The notes under the pieces: generated by a model
What the model was told of the DNA's origin: nothing
The model's database searches: none
The model's input: only the letters and a program-made list of their open reading frames with translations
Made by a program: the position numbers and the translations under genes
Part shown: in pieces, positions 19,733-30,579 of the stretch
How the letters are laid out: each line of letters starts with the position of its first letter
How positions within the stretch are numbered: position 1 is the stretch's first letter
Origin: Torymus aiolomorphi
Taxonomy: Eukaryota; Arthropoda; Insecta; Hymenoptera; Torymidae
Direction: 5' to 3'
NCBI GenBank assembly: GCA_036365515.1
Contig: CM070874.1
Coordinates: forward strand, 46,809,083-46,873,082
Length of the DNA: 64,000 nucleotides

Positions 19733-21751
19733 CTACCCTGTAATCAAGGGCTTCGGACCATGCTTCCCATGCCGGGCTAGACCTATCTTCCCTTCTTCAA
19801 GGGCTTCAGGTGCGGCCTCTACAACCGGTCCATTTATGCTAATATCCCTGTGCTCAAGGGCGATTGCGCTTCCCGCAACCGGAGTGTTGGTGTTGTGAAT
19901 CCTTAGATCAGGATTATAAATTGGTGATAATGTCGTGGGTGCGTCATCGTCCGTAAATCCGTTATTCTGTTGTGTCAGAGGGTAGCTTAATTGAGGGCTC
20001 TCATCACCTTCAGGAATTTCCTCCCGAGACTTGAAATCTGATTTTGTAAGAAGGAATAATTTTTCAATACTCGTCTCAGGGAACAATCCTTCTGGGTTGA
20101 GGAAGGGTGATGTAGTGACAAATTGCGTGGGTACGGGATTTCTCGAAAGCGCGTCTGCATTCATGTTAATCTTTCCGGGTTTATGGACTATTTCGTAATC
20201 GTATTCTCTCAAAAGCATTTTCCAACGGGCTATGCGCGCGATAGGGTCCTTTAGACTATGCATCCACAACAATGGTTTATGATCAGTTACAAGTGTAAAT
20301 TTCATTCCGTATAAATAAGGCCTAAACTGTTTTACCGCGTATACTACTGCCAAAAGCTCCTTTTCGGTGGTCGTATAATTTATTTCGGCATTAACCAAAG
20401 TTCTAGATGTATAAGCGATAGGAAGATCTTTACCTATAGGTCCCTGACTCAAAACACCGCCTAAAGCATAATCCGACGCGTCCGTGGTCACCACAAATGG
20501 CTCCTTAAAATTAGGAAACTGTAATAACGGTTCGGAACAGAGTATTTGTTTAAGTTTATTAAAGGCTTCTTCCTGCGCGGCTGTCCATAAAAATATTCGC
20601 TCTTTCTGTAAAAGAAGGTTAAGGGGTTTAGCAATTCTTGCAAAATCCGGGATAAATCTCCTATAATACTCTGCTAAACCTAAAAATTGTTTGATGTTTT
20701 TAGGATTTTTCGGCCGCGGAAATTCTGAGACGGCTTGAGTCTTTCGAGGGTCAGGTCTTACACCTTCCTCTGATATGATATGGCCGAGGTAAGCAACTTC
20801 CTTTTTCAAGAAAAGGCACTTATCAGGCTGCAGGGTGAGGCCAGCTGTTTTCAATCTACCGAAAAGTTTTCTTAACTTCTGAGTATGCTCTTCTAAAGAT
20901 TCTGCGTATACTACAATATCATCCATGTAAACGAACAATTCTATTCCCTGCAGTCCGCTAAGAACCTTATCCATCAGTGACTGAAAAGTGGCAGGCGCGC
21001 CCTTTAATCCCATAGGCATACGTTTGTACTGTAAATGATGAAAAGGGGTTGAAAACGCGGTTTTGGGGGCGTCCGCGGGATCGATAGGTACTTGATGAAA
21101 TCCGGAGGCTAGATCAAGGGTAGAAAAATATTTACTTCGACCTAACTGATCAAGGATTTCGGTTATATTAGGGAGAGGATACGCAGAAGCGATAGTTTTC
21201 TCATTTAAGGCCCTAAAATCTACTACCAATCGCCATCCTTTATTGCCTTGCGAATCTGCTTTTTTCGGTACTATCCATAAAGGCGAATTATAGGGTGACT
21301 CAGATTCTTCTACTATATCATTATTAATTAAATCTTGAACCTGTTCTCGAACCGCCTCGCGTAAATGAGGTGGGTAGCGATATTGTTTTACATTAATCGG
21401 AATGTTATCCGTGGTGGGTATTTTGTGAGTAATTTTGGAAGTTTGGGTAAGTTTATCTTTCGGTAAATGAAACTGGCAAGGAAACTGAGAAACTAATTTT
21501 ATCACGCTATCTTTTTCTAGCTGATTAAGCCCTTCCAAGTTCAATAATTCAGTTATTTTATTAATTCTATTTCGTTGCTCTGTCTCAATGTCAGCCTCAT
21601 CGGATACTCTAATTGAACGAACTGGTTTTATTGTACCGTCATAACTTTCTAAAACAATAGGGGGTACGATTAATCTAATGTCCTCCGTCGTTGAGTTAAT
21701 TGCGAATAGAGTAACTTTTCCGTTATTATTGGTGACTAAACATTCGCCCAA
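19733..21751 (-). CDS. Reverse transcriptase and RNase H of copy B2
   Basis: This 672-codon open segment holds an intact-looking RT: WRLVVDFRALNEKT, YKRMPMGLKGAPATFQ, the catalytic FVYMDDIVVY and YLGHIISEEGVRPDP. RNase H follows with FVVTTDASDYALGGVLSQ, TTTEKELLAVVYAV and the HKPLLWMHSLKDP region, ending DALSRNP. The C-terminal 130 residues are acidic linker. A stop at about 21752-21794 separates it from protease. It copies element RNA into DNA and removes the RNA strand. Confidence 0.93.
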   Translation of the reverse strand: MGECLVTNNNGKVTLFAINSTTEDIRLIVPPIVLESYDGTIKPVRSIRVSDEADIETEQRNRINKITELLNLEGLNQLEKDSVIKLVSQFPCQFHLPKDKLTQTSKITHKIPTTDNIPINVKQYRYPPHLREAVREQVQDLINNDIVEESESPYNSPLWIVPKKADSQGNKGWRLVVDFRALNEKTIASAYPLPNITEILDQLGRSKYFSTLDLASGFHQVPIDPADAPKTAFSTPFHHLQYKRMPMGLKGAPATFQSLMDKVLSGLQGIELFVYMDDIVVYAESLEEHTQKLRKLFGRLKTAGLTLQPDKCLFLKKEVAYLGHIISEEGVRPDPRKTQAVSEFPRPKNPKNIKQFLGLAEYYRRFIPDFARIAKPLNLLLQKERIFLWTAAQEEAFNKLKQILCSEPLLQFPNFKEPFVVTTDASDYALGGVLSQGPIGKDLPIAYTSRTLVNAEINYTTTEKELLAVVYAVKQFRPYLYGMKFTLVTDHKPLLWMHSLKDPIARIARWKMLLREYDYEIVHKPGKINMNADALSRNPVPTQFVTTSPFLNPEGLFPETSIEKLFLLTKSDFKSREEIPEGDESPQLSYPLTQQNNGFTDDDAPTTLSPIYNPDLRIHNTNTPVAGSAIALEHRDISINGPVVEAAPEALEEGKIGLARHGKHGPKPLITG

Positions 21752-21793
21752 AAAGACACCCGGTCCTGTTTTTACTTTCGGGACGTACCCGGT

Positions 21794-22200
21794 CTAACGC
21801 GCAGGATTTTGAACTGCGAGATGAATCAAGGTTTTTGTTCTAGCCGGTAGATGAATGATATCGTGTTCAAGAAAAGGGGCAGCTTCCCGAGGTTGACCCC
21901 AAGTAAGCGTAGAATCTCTAAAGGATAAGGTAGCTTCTTGCGTTCGCATGAATTCTACGCCGAGGATTCCGTCGGTTTTTATAGGAAAATCGTCAGATAC
22001 GACGTTTAGCCGACAGGGAACTTTGTCAAGCTTAACTTGTACGTAACCCTCGGTTTCGATTAACCCCTCGCCAATTCCAGCTAGTCTATACAAGGTATCT
22101 ACAAGAATAGGCACACTACCTTTTAATAAACCTCACTTTATAATATTCAACTCAGAACCTGTATCCAAAAGGAATCGCGACATATCTTTAACTAAATCCT
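21794..22200 (-). pseudogene. Aspartic protease of copy B2 (in-frame TGA)
   Basis: The catalytic motif FLLDTGSELNIIK is encoded at about 22135-22170, followed directly by a TGA near 22132-22136. The frame then continues as 21794-22114 with the flap and C-terminal part (DGILGVEFMR). It is in phase with RT and offset from gag by the equivalent of -1, the arrangement expected if pol is made by -1 ribosomal frameshifting. No classic slippery heptamer was identified. Confidence 0.8.
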
Positions 22201-22227
22201 CGCTCGCGAATGCCACAATGGGAGATT

Positions 22228-23392
22228 TTATGTCCTGCGAGGTGGTGGCGGCAAGGATAATGGCGCGGGTATGGACATTAAAGCCGGAGGGGCTCGGTGG
22301 TTCACCGTCGCCCCCGTGTGGTGAACCAATCTTGAATTTAAAGAGTTCGCATTATTGGTATTATTATTACTATAAGGATAGGGTCCCTGATATTGATTTG
22401 TTCGTTTCCTACATTCGTCAAAATTATGCCCAGAGAATTTGCAGTAATTACAAAATTTAGATTTCCGTTTTCCTATATATATTGGACAACGTCGAAAACT
22501 ATGATCTGATTTACCGCATTCGTAGCATTTAAATTTTTTCTTTTCCGGCTCTTCTCGTGTTTCCGTTTCCGCAACGTGACAGTAAACCCGTTTCCTACTT
22601 TCACTCGAGACTTCGCCATGCAGCTCCTTTCGTTGCTGTACATGTCGCTCACAGGTTACAGCGGTACTAATAGCTTGTTCAAGGGTGCTCGACACCTTAC
22701 CGATCATACACGCGGCTATGTCTGAATTTAAACCCAGGGTAAAACATTCTATTGCAGTATTAGTGGTTCCTTCAATCATCCCGCGTGCTACTGAAGGGTT
22801 AAAATTTTCATCAATAAGCTCACGCGCTTTTTGTAGGATTTTAGTCACCCGTAATCCGTATTCTGATACCTTTTCATTCGAATTTTGCTTTACGCGTGCT
22901 AAGTCTGTTTGAACCTGGGGTAAATTTTGGCTAGGTGAGAAAACCCTTTTTAACTCCAGCAGGAGCTGATCTAAATTTTCAAAAGATTTAAATTGCAAAT
23001 AATCACTGGCTTCTCCGGTAACACGTGATTTTACCAGTTTCATGAAAAAGTTTTTATCATTAGGATTTATGAAATTCTCGGCTTCTCTACATTCTCTAAT
23101 GAAACGATTTACAGAAATATTTTTTCCGTTAAACTCGGGGAGTATACGCACTATTTCATTAGTCTTTTTATAGCTCGAAAAGGAATCTGATTTAATGGAT
23201 CTATTATTTATTGAATTATTATCGAAGTCATCACGCGTAATTGAATTATCCCCAATATTACGCGACTTCGGGGCGGGATTAAGCGGCGGCTTAGCCGTTG
23301 TTAAACTTGGTTCGACGCGTGTATTTATTGTTAAATCTAGTGCTTCTATAAGTAAATTTATAATTTTTACACTAACAGGGATATTATTTCTT
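22228..23392 (-). CDS. Gag of copy B2 (5' end incomplete)
   Basis: The frame is open from 23392 down to 22228. The capsid part (ILPEFNGKNISVNRFIRECREAE-like start) is followed by two CCHC knuckles: CYECGKSDHSFRRC and CNYCKFSGHNFDEC. The tail is Pro-rich. The first 80 codons lack an ATG, whereas the B1 remnant has one before the same EALDL segment, so the B2 start has been lost or mutated. Gag forms the particle and binds RNA. Confidence 0.88.
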
Positions 23393-23760
23393 TAGTCAAT
23401 TGTCTTAACGCACTTAGAAAAATTAAAAAAGTTGGAAGAAAGCCGAAAGGAGGTTAGCCATATGAAACGCTTTTTATTTTTTATCTTGAAAAGTTGAATG
23501 TTTATAAAAAATCTGATGGTGGAGCAATTTAATATTGATTAGGAGCAGATTACTGCTATTTTTATTTTATTGAGAGCAGTTTGATTAAGCAAGATCGAGT
23601 TAATTAAAGATGCAAAAATGATTAAATTATTTTATTTTTTTTTACAATAATTAAAAGGGAGCAGTTTTCATAATAAATATTTTTGGAAGGAGCAATTTAA
23701 ATCCTATCTTTTGGTATTTTTTTTATTTCATTTGGACAATTTTCGTTGGCTGGGAGAGGG
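23393..23760. other. AT-rich stretch upstream of B2 gag
   Basis: No LTR, primer site or gene was recognised. It presumably contains the truncation point of copy B2 and a piece of the PTGES2 upstream region. The last 8 bases (GGAGAGGG) are the left target duplication of the hAT element. Confidence 0.4.
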
Positions 23761-24867
23761 CAGAGGTGAAATGTGACGCGGTCAGAAAAAAAAAATGGTC
23801 TTTTGACCGTCCAAAGACCGTGTCATGACCAGTTCTATATTTGTGACGGTTGGTCATATTTTGCAAGGCGCGAACGCACTTCAGCAACGTTCATTATCGA
23901 ATATTAATATCGACGAATTACCGATATATATTCGAGACAAAGATAACAACGATGTGCTATTTACTGAGTCAATTTAAATTAATAATTTTATTTTACTTAT
24001 AAAGTTATAATTCAACGTAATTATAAAAATCAAAAGTATTAACTAATACTAAGTTTATTTTTTATAAAAAAAATTGACTGTGATCAAAATAAGTCATAAG
24101 AATAAGTACGTAAATTTATAGAATAGATTGTTTTTGTAAAAAGTATTTAATACTTTAATTTATATAGTATTATTTTGTTGAACCTCAAATAAAGTTCTAT
24201 CAAACAATTAATTCAATAATTAATTAATTATTTAAAAAACACACCCTAACCATGTAGTTAATGAAACACGCAAAAGTTTATTTAACAGTTTTCCGTATAT
24301 TTTTTATACAAAAAAGACGATATTTTATGACTAAAATGGAAAAAGACGGTCTTTCTTCAGCTATATAGGTGTTGAAAGATAGTTTATATTTTTTTTCTTT
24401 TTGTGAAAAAGCATTTAGAGTTAAATTTAATATTAATACTAGAAAGAAATTTATTTATAAATACTCTGAATATTACAACTATTAATAAATAAAATTACAG
24501 CAATTTAATTAATGATATATTTTTATGTAAAAAAATGACGCTATTTTGTGACTAAAATGGAAAAAGACGGTCTTTCTTCAGCTATATAGGTGTTGAAAGA
24601 TAGTTTATATTTTTTTCTTTTTGTGAAAAAGCATTTAGAGTCAAATTTAATATTAATACTAGAAAGAAATTTATTTATAAATACTCTGAATAATGATTAT
24701 TACAACTATTAATAAGAAAAAATACAGCAATTTAATTAATGATATATTTTTATGTAAAAAAAAGACGCTATTTTGTGACCAATATGAAAGAAGACCGTCT
24801 TTTTTTCAGCTATATAGGTGGTGAAAGATATTTTACATTTTTTTTTTTTTTGGAAAAAGCATTTAGA

Positions 24868-25588
24868 CACGGAGAGAAATTTTGTAGTGAAAATTACAAA
24901 TATTCGAGACTAAATTACCAGTTTCTATGGTAATGGATGGACAGACTGACAATTTCAAACTTTTTACCAAAGTGCCTTGGTAAAATTTTTTTTTTAGTTA
25001 ATTTAAATTAAAAAAATGAACTTTTTTTATCCATATTGATGGATATATAGTATTTTAATATAGAAATAGAAACAGAAACAAGGATGAAAAAACATTAAAC
25101 TGAAAAAAAATTTTTACGGAAGCGGGATTCGATCCGACGATCTTTGGGTTGAGAGTCCGACGTTCTACCGACTGCGCCACGGAAGCTGTTACCAACAGTC
25201 ATTTGAATCGTCGTTATTACTTACTGAAAATATGTGTATTGTTTTCATTTTAACTTCGCGCACGCCTCTAGTATCAATCTTCTGAAACACAATAATGCGC
25301 AGTGCGCATGCGCGAATACACAAATACCAGGTTATTTGGTAAAATTTATCAGTTTTCTTAGTAAGAATTCTTAGGTTATCTTGTAAAAATGACTAGATCT
25401 CAATTTTTACCAGTGTGTCTGGTAATTTTTATTCCGATAATTTGGTATTTTTTTTAAGTGGTTATGGTAGTTTTTCCTGGGAAACTTATAAATTGTATTA
25501 GAAACCTGGGAATATCACGGCTTTTGACAGTCTATCCATGCACTACCAAGGCACCTTGGTAATTTTTACTCTAAAATTTCTCTCCGTG
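24868..25588. mobile_element. 721-bp TIR element nested in the hAT
   Basis: The ends CACGGAGAGAAATTTT and its reverse complement bound the insertion. Inverted similarity extends inward, including ACCAAGGTGCCTTGGT-like segments and a TGGAT-GACAG segment near both ends. The repeat unit of the host hAT resumes on either side. GA occurs at both flanks (24866-24867, 25589-25590), so the target duplication may be only 2 bp. No transposase is present and the superfamily is undetermined. It carries the tRNA-like sequence below. Confidence 0.75.
25116..25186 (-). tRNA. tRNA-like sequence, possible anticodon CTC
   Basis: The 71-nt minus-strand sequence begins GCTTCCG and ends CGGAAGC-compatible, so the acceptor stem pairs well. 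The A box (TGGCGCAGTCGG) and B box (GGATCGAATCC) of a Pol III promoter are recognisable. The loop CTCTCAA would place anticodon CTC (Glu). The anticodon and T stems, however, contain mismatches and one D-stem pair is lost. It lies inside a nested transposon, so a tRNA pseudogene or a tRNA-derived Pol III unit is more likely than a working tRNA gene. Confidence 0.5.
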
Positions 25589-26044
25589 GAGAAAATAAAG
25601 AAAGAAATTTATTTATTAAAGACTTTCTGAATAATGATTATTACAACTGTTAATAAAAAAATGGCAACGATTTACTTAATGATATATTTGCATGCCAAAA
25701 AAGACGATATTTTGTGACCAATATGAAAAAAAAACCGTCTTTTTTCAGTTATATAGGTGATGTTTTTATCAAGAATAGAAAGAAATTTATCAATACAGAT
25801 TTTCTGAACAGTCATCATTATAATTAATATAATTAATAATTAAAAAACGTATCACTCTCGTTTTATTTTAATGTACATTTGAATGCAAAAAAAAAGACGA
25901 TATTTTATGACCAATCTGAAAAAAGACCGTCTTTTTTAAATTCATAAAGTTGAGAAATATTTTGGACCGTCAATTTTGTCATAGAACCGTCATTTTTTGC
26001 GTCAATTGACCAATCAAAAAAAGACTGGTCATTTTGCACCTCTG

Positions 26045-26231
26045 GGAGAGGGTCGGTGATTCACCCTCACGCGCATCTGCGCGTACTCGGCGTACTGCGC
26101 ACGCGTGAGTAGAGAGAGACAGCTACGTCCCGCGGCGATCTTCTCTCTCTTGCTAACTCTGAAACGGCCGGAGGCCTGACTTCCCTACTCTATCTATAAT
26201 ACCTCTATGCGTATATCACGGGTTTTTAAAA
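26045..26231 (+). promoter_or_regulatory. Likely PTGES2 promoter/5' UTR
   Basis: The 187 bases between the hAT end and the PTGES2 ATG are GC-richer than the surroundings. They include TGCGCACGCG near 26096, close to the NRF-1 consensus, which is common in promoters of mitochondrial-function genes. A GAGAGAGA run follows. No TATA box is evident. The promoter call is inferred from position. Confidence 0.45.
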
Positions 26232-28682
26232 ATGGCGGTGCTGTGTAGGTTTCGTGGGTTCACAAGAAAAACGAAATATCTTCGAAAATCTTTGTACTTC
26301 AATGATGTCATCTCGAGCTCATCATCGACTCGTAGTTTGTGCACGTATGTCGAACAGCCCAAGTCTAATAGTATTCTAAAATTTAGTTTAATTGGAGCCG
26401 GTATCGGTATTACATTAGGAGCAGGTTATGCCTTTAAGAAAATAAACGATGTAAGACGAAACTTGGCCTTAGAAGGCACTGAAGTTGAAGTAAATCTCTT
26501 GAAATATAAACCAGACATCACACCATCCAGAAGGGTATAAATTTTTGTTATTTATTTATATTGTGTCACTAATTATGCTTATACTTTCTACAGTACACAC
26601 ACGCACACACACATTAATTTATCAGTATTTTAAGAAAATTGTTATTGCGCAAAATTGTATTTCTATGGAATCTGTGTATTAAAATTTTAAATATTACAAA
26701 TAAATGGGATTACAATAAAGGCCGTTGTTATATGTACGACAGATTTCCTAACCTCAAAAAATGTACAACATGTATTAATAGATGAAAGGATACTTGAAAA
26801 TTTTAAAAATTACATAAATTTTGACAATTGGGTATTGGTAATTGACTAAAGAAATAATATTCCTTCTTGTGTGGAAACTATTTTCTTGTGAAAAGTACAC
26901 AATAGTAAAATACGAACTTTACGATGGATGTGTTAAAAACGTTATTTTTACGACAGATTTCCAAACCTCAAAATGTACGATATACATATTAAAACATGAA
27001 AGGACACTTGGAAATTTTGACAATTTTTGATAATTGACTAAAGAAATAATATTCTTTCTTGTGTAGAAACTATTTTTTTGCCTGTTATTTCAAAATTCTC
27101 GTTACTGAAACGATGAGTATTTTTGTCGTGGTAGACAATAAATCTGTCGCACATATAGTAACGCCGTACAATAAAGTGTTTTGGTAACAAATTTCAAGTT
27201 ATCAATCAAATCTAAATCATTTATATTATACATTTAAAAGAATTACAAATACCTGTATAACAATGTTACATGAATTTATGTAATATTACTGTTTTATTTT
27301 AAAGAAATTTTATCTCAAGCAATCACAAGGTTTAAAGCCTTATATACCTATATTTTTTAAAAAATATAACCAAAAAAAAATTGTTTCATTATTGCTAATG
27401 ATTTGTATTAATTCTATAAGCAATATTACATATAGCTTATGCAAGTTTCAACAATTTTATAGATTTGTAATTAAAATTCCAAATTTATCAATAGATGGAA
27501 CAATTAACTGCATGTTAAAATCAATTTATTAATTCTATTAAATTTATAAAATTACTTTTTTCAGATTATTTCACCTGTTGATTCAACAGGATTGAAATTA
27601 ACATTATTCCAATATCAAACATGTCCGTTTTGTTGTAAGGTAAAAATATAAGTTTATTCTTGAATCTTATGGTCATAAAATTAATTAATGCAACTATAAC
27701 CATATTTTCCATTAAGGTAAGAGTTTTATTAGATTACTTTGGACTTTCCTATGATGTTGTTGAAGTTGATCCAGTACTCAGGCGTGAAATCAGTTGGTCG
27801 AATTACAGAAAGGTGCCTATTCTTCTTGTCAAGGTTGATAAAGGATATCAACCTTTAAATGACAGTTCCATGATAGTATCAGTTTTAGCATCTTATTTGC
27901 ATGATAAATCACATAAAATAGATGAACTTGCAAAGTATTATCCAATTATCAATGTGAACGATGAAACTGGAGTATTTAAACATGAAATTGTAAATAAGTA
28001 TTTTCTTATGTATCAAAACTCTACACCTCAAGAGAAACTCTTAAATGATATTACGTAAGTAAATATGTTCCCATATTTTAATCATAGTATCTTTTCTTTT
28101 TATTACAAAACTTATTTGGAATTATTTATAATTAGTGAAGAACGAAAGTGGAGAAAATGGGCAGATGATGTTTTTGTTCACACTCTTTCACCAAATGTTT
28201 ATAGGAGTTTTGGTGAAGCATATGAAACATTCAACTGGTTTTCTGATGTAAAAAATTGCATTTTAGATACAAACTTGAAAAATGTAATTTTATTCTAAAA
28301 TCTTTGATTTTAATTATAGATTGGCCATTGGACAGAATATTTTCCATTTTGGGAGAGAGCAATAATGATTAATGTAGGAGCTTTAGCAATGTGGTTAATC
28401 TCAAAGAGATTGAAAAAGAGGCATAATTTGAAAGATGATGTACGAGAATCTTTTTATGATGAGATTAATGTTTGGTTAAATGAAATTAAAGCACGAGGAG
28501 GTATCTTCATGGGTGGAGCTCAGCCAGATTTATCTGATCTAGCTGTGTACGGAGTATTGAAATCAATTGAAGGATGTGAAGCATTTAAAGATGCATTAAA
28601 ATATACAAAGTTAGGTACATGGTACAGTGCTGTAAAAGAGAAAGTTGACGCGCATGCAGGTAGTGTTTACTTAACCAATTAA
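26232..28682 (+). CDS. PTGES2: Prostaglandin E synthase 2 (five exons)
   Basis: Exons are 26232-26534, 27565-27639, 27717-28054, 28136-28247 and 28320-28682. All introns are GT-AG and the joins keep frame, giving 396 residues (human is 377). Residues 50-75 form a membrane-spanning segment (FSLIGAGIGITLGAGYAF). A glutaredoxin-like fold follows with the catalytic CPFC motif (QTCPFCCK) and YRKVPILLV. The C-terminal GST-like helical domain has KRLKKRHNLKDDVRE and QPDLSDLAVYGVLKSIEG, both close to the vertebrate enzyme. The family isomerises PGH2 to PGE2 and binds haem and glutathione. An AATAAA lies at 28695-28700. Gene identity is strong; its role in this insect is inference. Confidence 0.95.
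26720..27085. repeat. Diverged tandem duplication in PTGES2 intron 1
   Basis: Two copies of a unit containing ACGACAGATTTCC, ACCTCAAAA-TGTAC and TTGACTAAAGAAATAATATTC occur at about 26735-26890 and 26948-27085. The downstream copy has small deletions. No coding or splicing role is evident. Confidence 0.65.
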
Positions 28683-28787
28683 CGAGGTAATTAAAATAAA
28701 CCTATTTGTACATTTTCCTTATTTATTTTATTAAATAATAAATTGTTATAAAAATATACAATTTTTGGTACAAAACACTTAATTATC

Positions 28788-29123
28788 CTAAGTAGGGCAA
28801 ATCAATTGTTTGTACATTAGTGAAAAGCCTTTATTTTCTGTATCAGGCATAACATCAGTAGTTTCCTTATCATTAGTAATAACAAACATCACAAATGGTT
28901 TTGTATAACCTGTTAAAAATGATTAAAGTTTAAAATTTCATTAATTAAAATATAAAACTAAAAAGTATAGGACAAAATTTCTTACTAATTTTTGGAGTCA
29001 AACTTGACCCACAAAATCTATCAGTAGGCATAGTTATTGACCCGCTTGTAGCTGTGTTGACTTCTGATGGATTTGGAATTATTATAAAATCTGTCATACA
29101 ATTGGAACCAACTGTTGGCGTAG
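28788..29123 (-). CDS. Secreted CUB-type domain protein, last two exons
   Basis: Exon 29123-28986 starts after a strong acceptor (TTTTTTTCAG) and ends at a GTAAGA donor. Exon 28909-28788 starts after an AACAG acceptor and ends at TAG. Together they encode about 86 residues with the C-terminal half of an insect CUB-like fold: NCMTDFIIIPNPSEV, MPTDRFCGSSLTPK, KPFVMFVITNDKE and KGFSLMYKQLICP. The paired cysteines and FSL-Y-Q ending are typical. The 5' exons, including the signal peptide, were not found up to the LINE at 30.5 kb. An alternative frame beginning MCTYRFF upstream looks like a signal peptide but the splice acceptor argues against it. It is convergent with PTGES2, 105 bp apart. Confidence 0.65.
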
Positions 29124-30380
29124 CTGAAAAAAATTGAATCAAACTTATAATACAAAATAAACAAAAAAATCTATAAGTACACATGAATCTGGTCGAAAAA
29201 TAGCAAAAGGGTATGAAGTTTATTTAAGGTTAGTTATCCTTTACCTCTTTATCATTCGACAACAAAAACTATTTTCTTTTACAAAGTAATAACACTCGTA
29301 AAAAAACGCAGATAACCTTTTGAAATTTAAAAAAATTAAAGTAATTTCTTACGTGTCAAAAGTGATAAAGATTTCGTGAAAATTCGTTTAACCACTTTTA
29401 GTGAAATATATTATAGAAAAATGGGATATTTTTCTTAATACTAAAAGATAGACAATAGTTTAATTTTTGTTAATAAATATTAGCTTAATTATAAAAAAAA
29501 CAGAAATAAAAAATTTGTAAATAAATTGTATTGAAATAATATTTTGCTTCATCATAGAGGAGCTAAGCGGAACAGTAAAAAAAAATTTCGAGAGAAAAAA
29601 ATGTTCAAAAAGATGTTTTAAGGCAATGTATGTCGAAATTTGGTGATTTTGAGAAATTTTTTTTTCATTTCTGTGTGTGTGTGTGGGGGGGAGTGGGGCA
29701 CGGCGAGCCTGGCGGGTCTGTTGGGCAGTCCAATTTCTAAATTTTGGATGCATACAAAAAGTTGAATACTTATGAAATTAATTAATAAAGGTTCTTAGAT
29801 GTTTTTTCTCCAAGAACATATAAACAAAAAATTTGTTTCTTCTAAATATGAAGTGGTCGAAAAAGGCACGAAAAAATTAGACCTATGTATTTAATTTTTC
29901 ATGTACAATAAGAAAAATATTTTTTAACCTCCTTTTTTTCATTCGCGGGGCATGCAGGGCACACGCGAGCGCGGGAAACCAAATTCCAGATATCAACTGA
30001 TAGTTCAGAATAGAGCTTATAACTCTGAATTATTTTAAGTTCATTTATATGTTAAATGAGGAAGTTAACAGGAGGTGTGAAGGTGAAATAAACCTTAATA
30101 GCGTTAGTAATAAAATTTAGCCTTTACTTAATACTTAAAACTGATTACTCAGTGGAGAGAGAGGCGTGAGCCGGACGCGTTAACTATAATGACTCTTACT
30201 CGGAGCGCGTCAGAAGGCTAAGTGAGCGAGTCTACTAATTCAAACCTAAACTGTTAGATTATTATACATACTAGAGTTCGACACGCGCGCTTCGCGCGCT
30301 GATTTTTTTTTTAAGTTACAAAAGAAGCTGTATAATTAATGAACGGTTTCTTTTTTATTTATCTTTTGAATTTAGTTCTA
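29124..30380. other. AT-rich intergenic or intronic stretch
   Basis: A short (GT)n/G run lies at 29672-29692 and a GCGCGCTTCGCGCGC palindrome near 30285. I see no confident exon, although upstream exons of the CUB gene may hide here. Confidence 0.4.
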
Positions 30381-30579
30381 CACTGAAAAAAAAATTCTAT
30401 TTTCAAATAAATATTTATTTAAATACTACTATATAAATATTTATTTAAATTAAAACAATATTCATTTAAATTTAATAAATATTTACTCAAATCAAAATTA
30501 ATTTTTTAATTTAAATGAATATTTTTTAAATTTAAATAAATATTGTTTTAATTGATATTTATTGATATTTATTTAACCA

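Larger units (their letters stand above)
23761..26044. mobile_element. Non-autonomous hAT element
   Basis: Ends CAGAGGTGAAA and its inverted counterpart (CAGAGGTGCAAA on the minus strand) fit hAT terminal repeats. The flanking GGAGAGGG is duplicated exactly (23753-23760 and 26045-26052), giving the 8-bp target duplication typical of hAT. There is no transposase. The interior has repeated blocks with AAAGACGATATTTTRTGAC and ACGGTCTTTCTTCAGC at about 24311, 24534, 24761, 25697 and 25890. The first three are spaced about 225 bp. Another TIR element is inserted at 24868-25588. Confidence 0.9.

Noticed and set aside
25116..25186. Functional host tRNA-Glu gene
   Set aside because: Mismatches in anticodon and T stems and location inside a nested transposon make a pseudogene or derived element more likely.
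29460..29753. 97-codon minus-strand frame as an upstream CUB exon
   Set aside because: It crosses a G/T microsatellite, lacks Cys pattern and has no clear splice sites.
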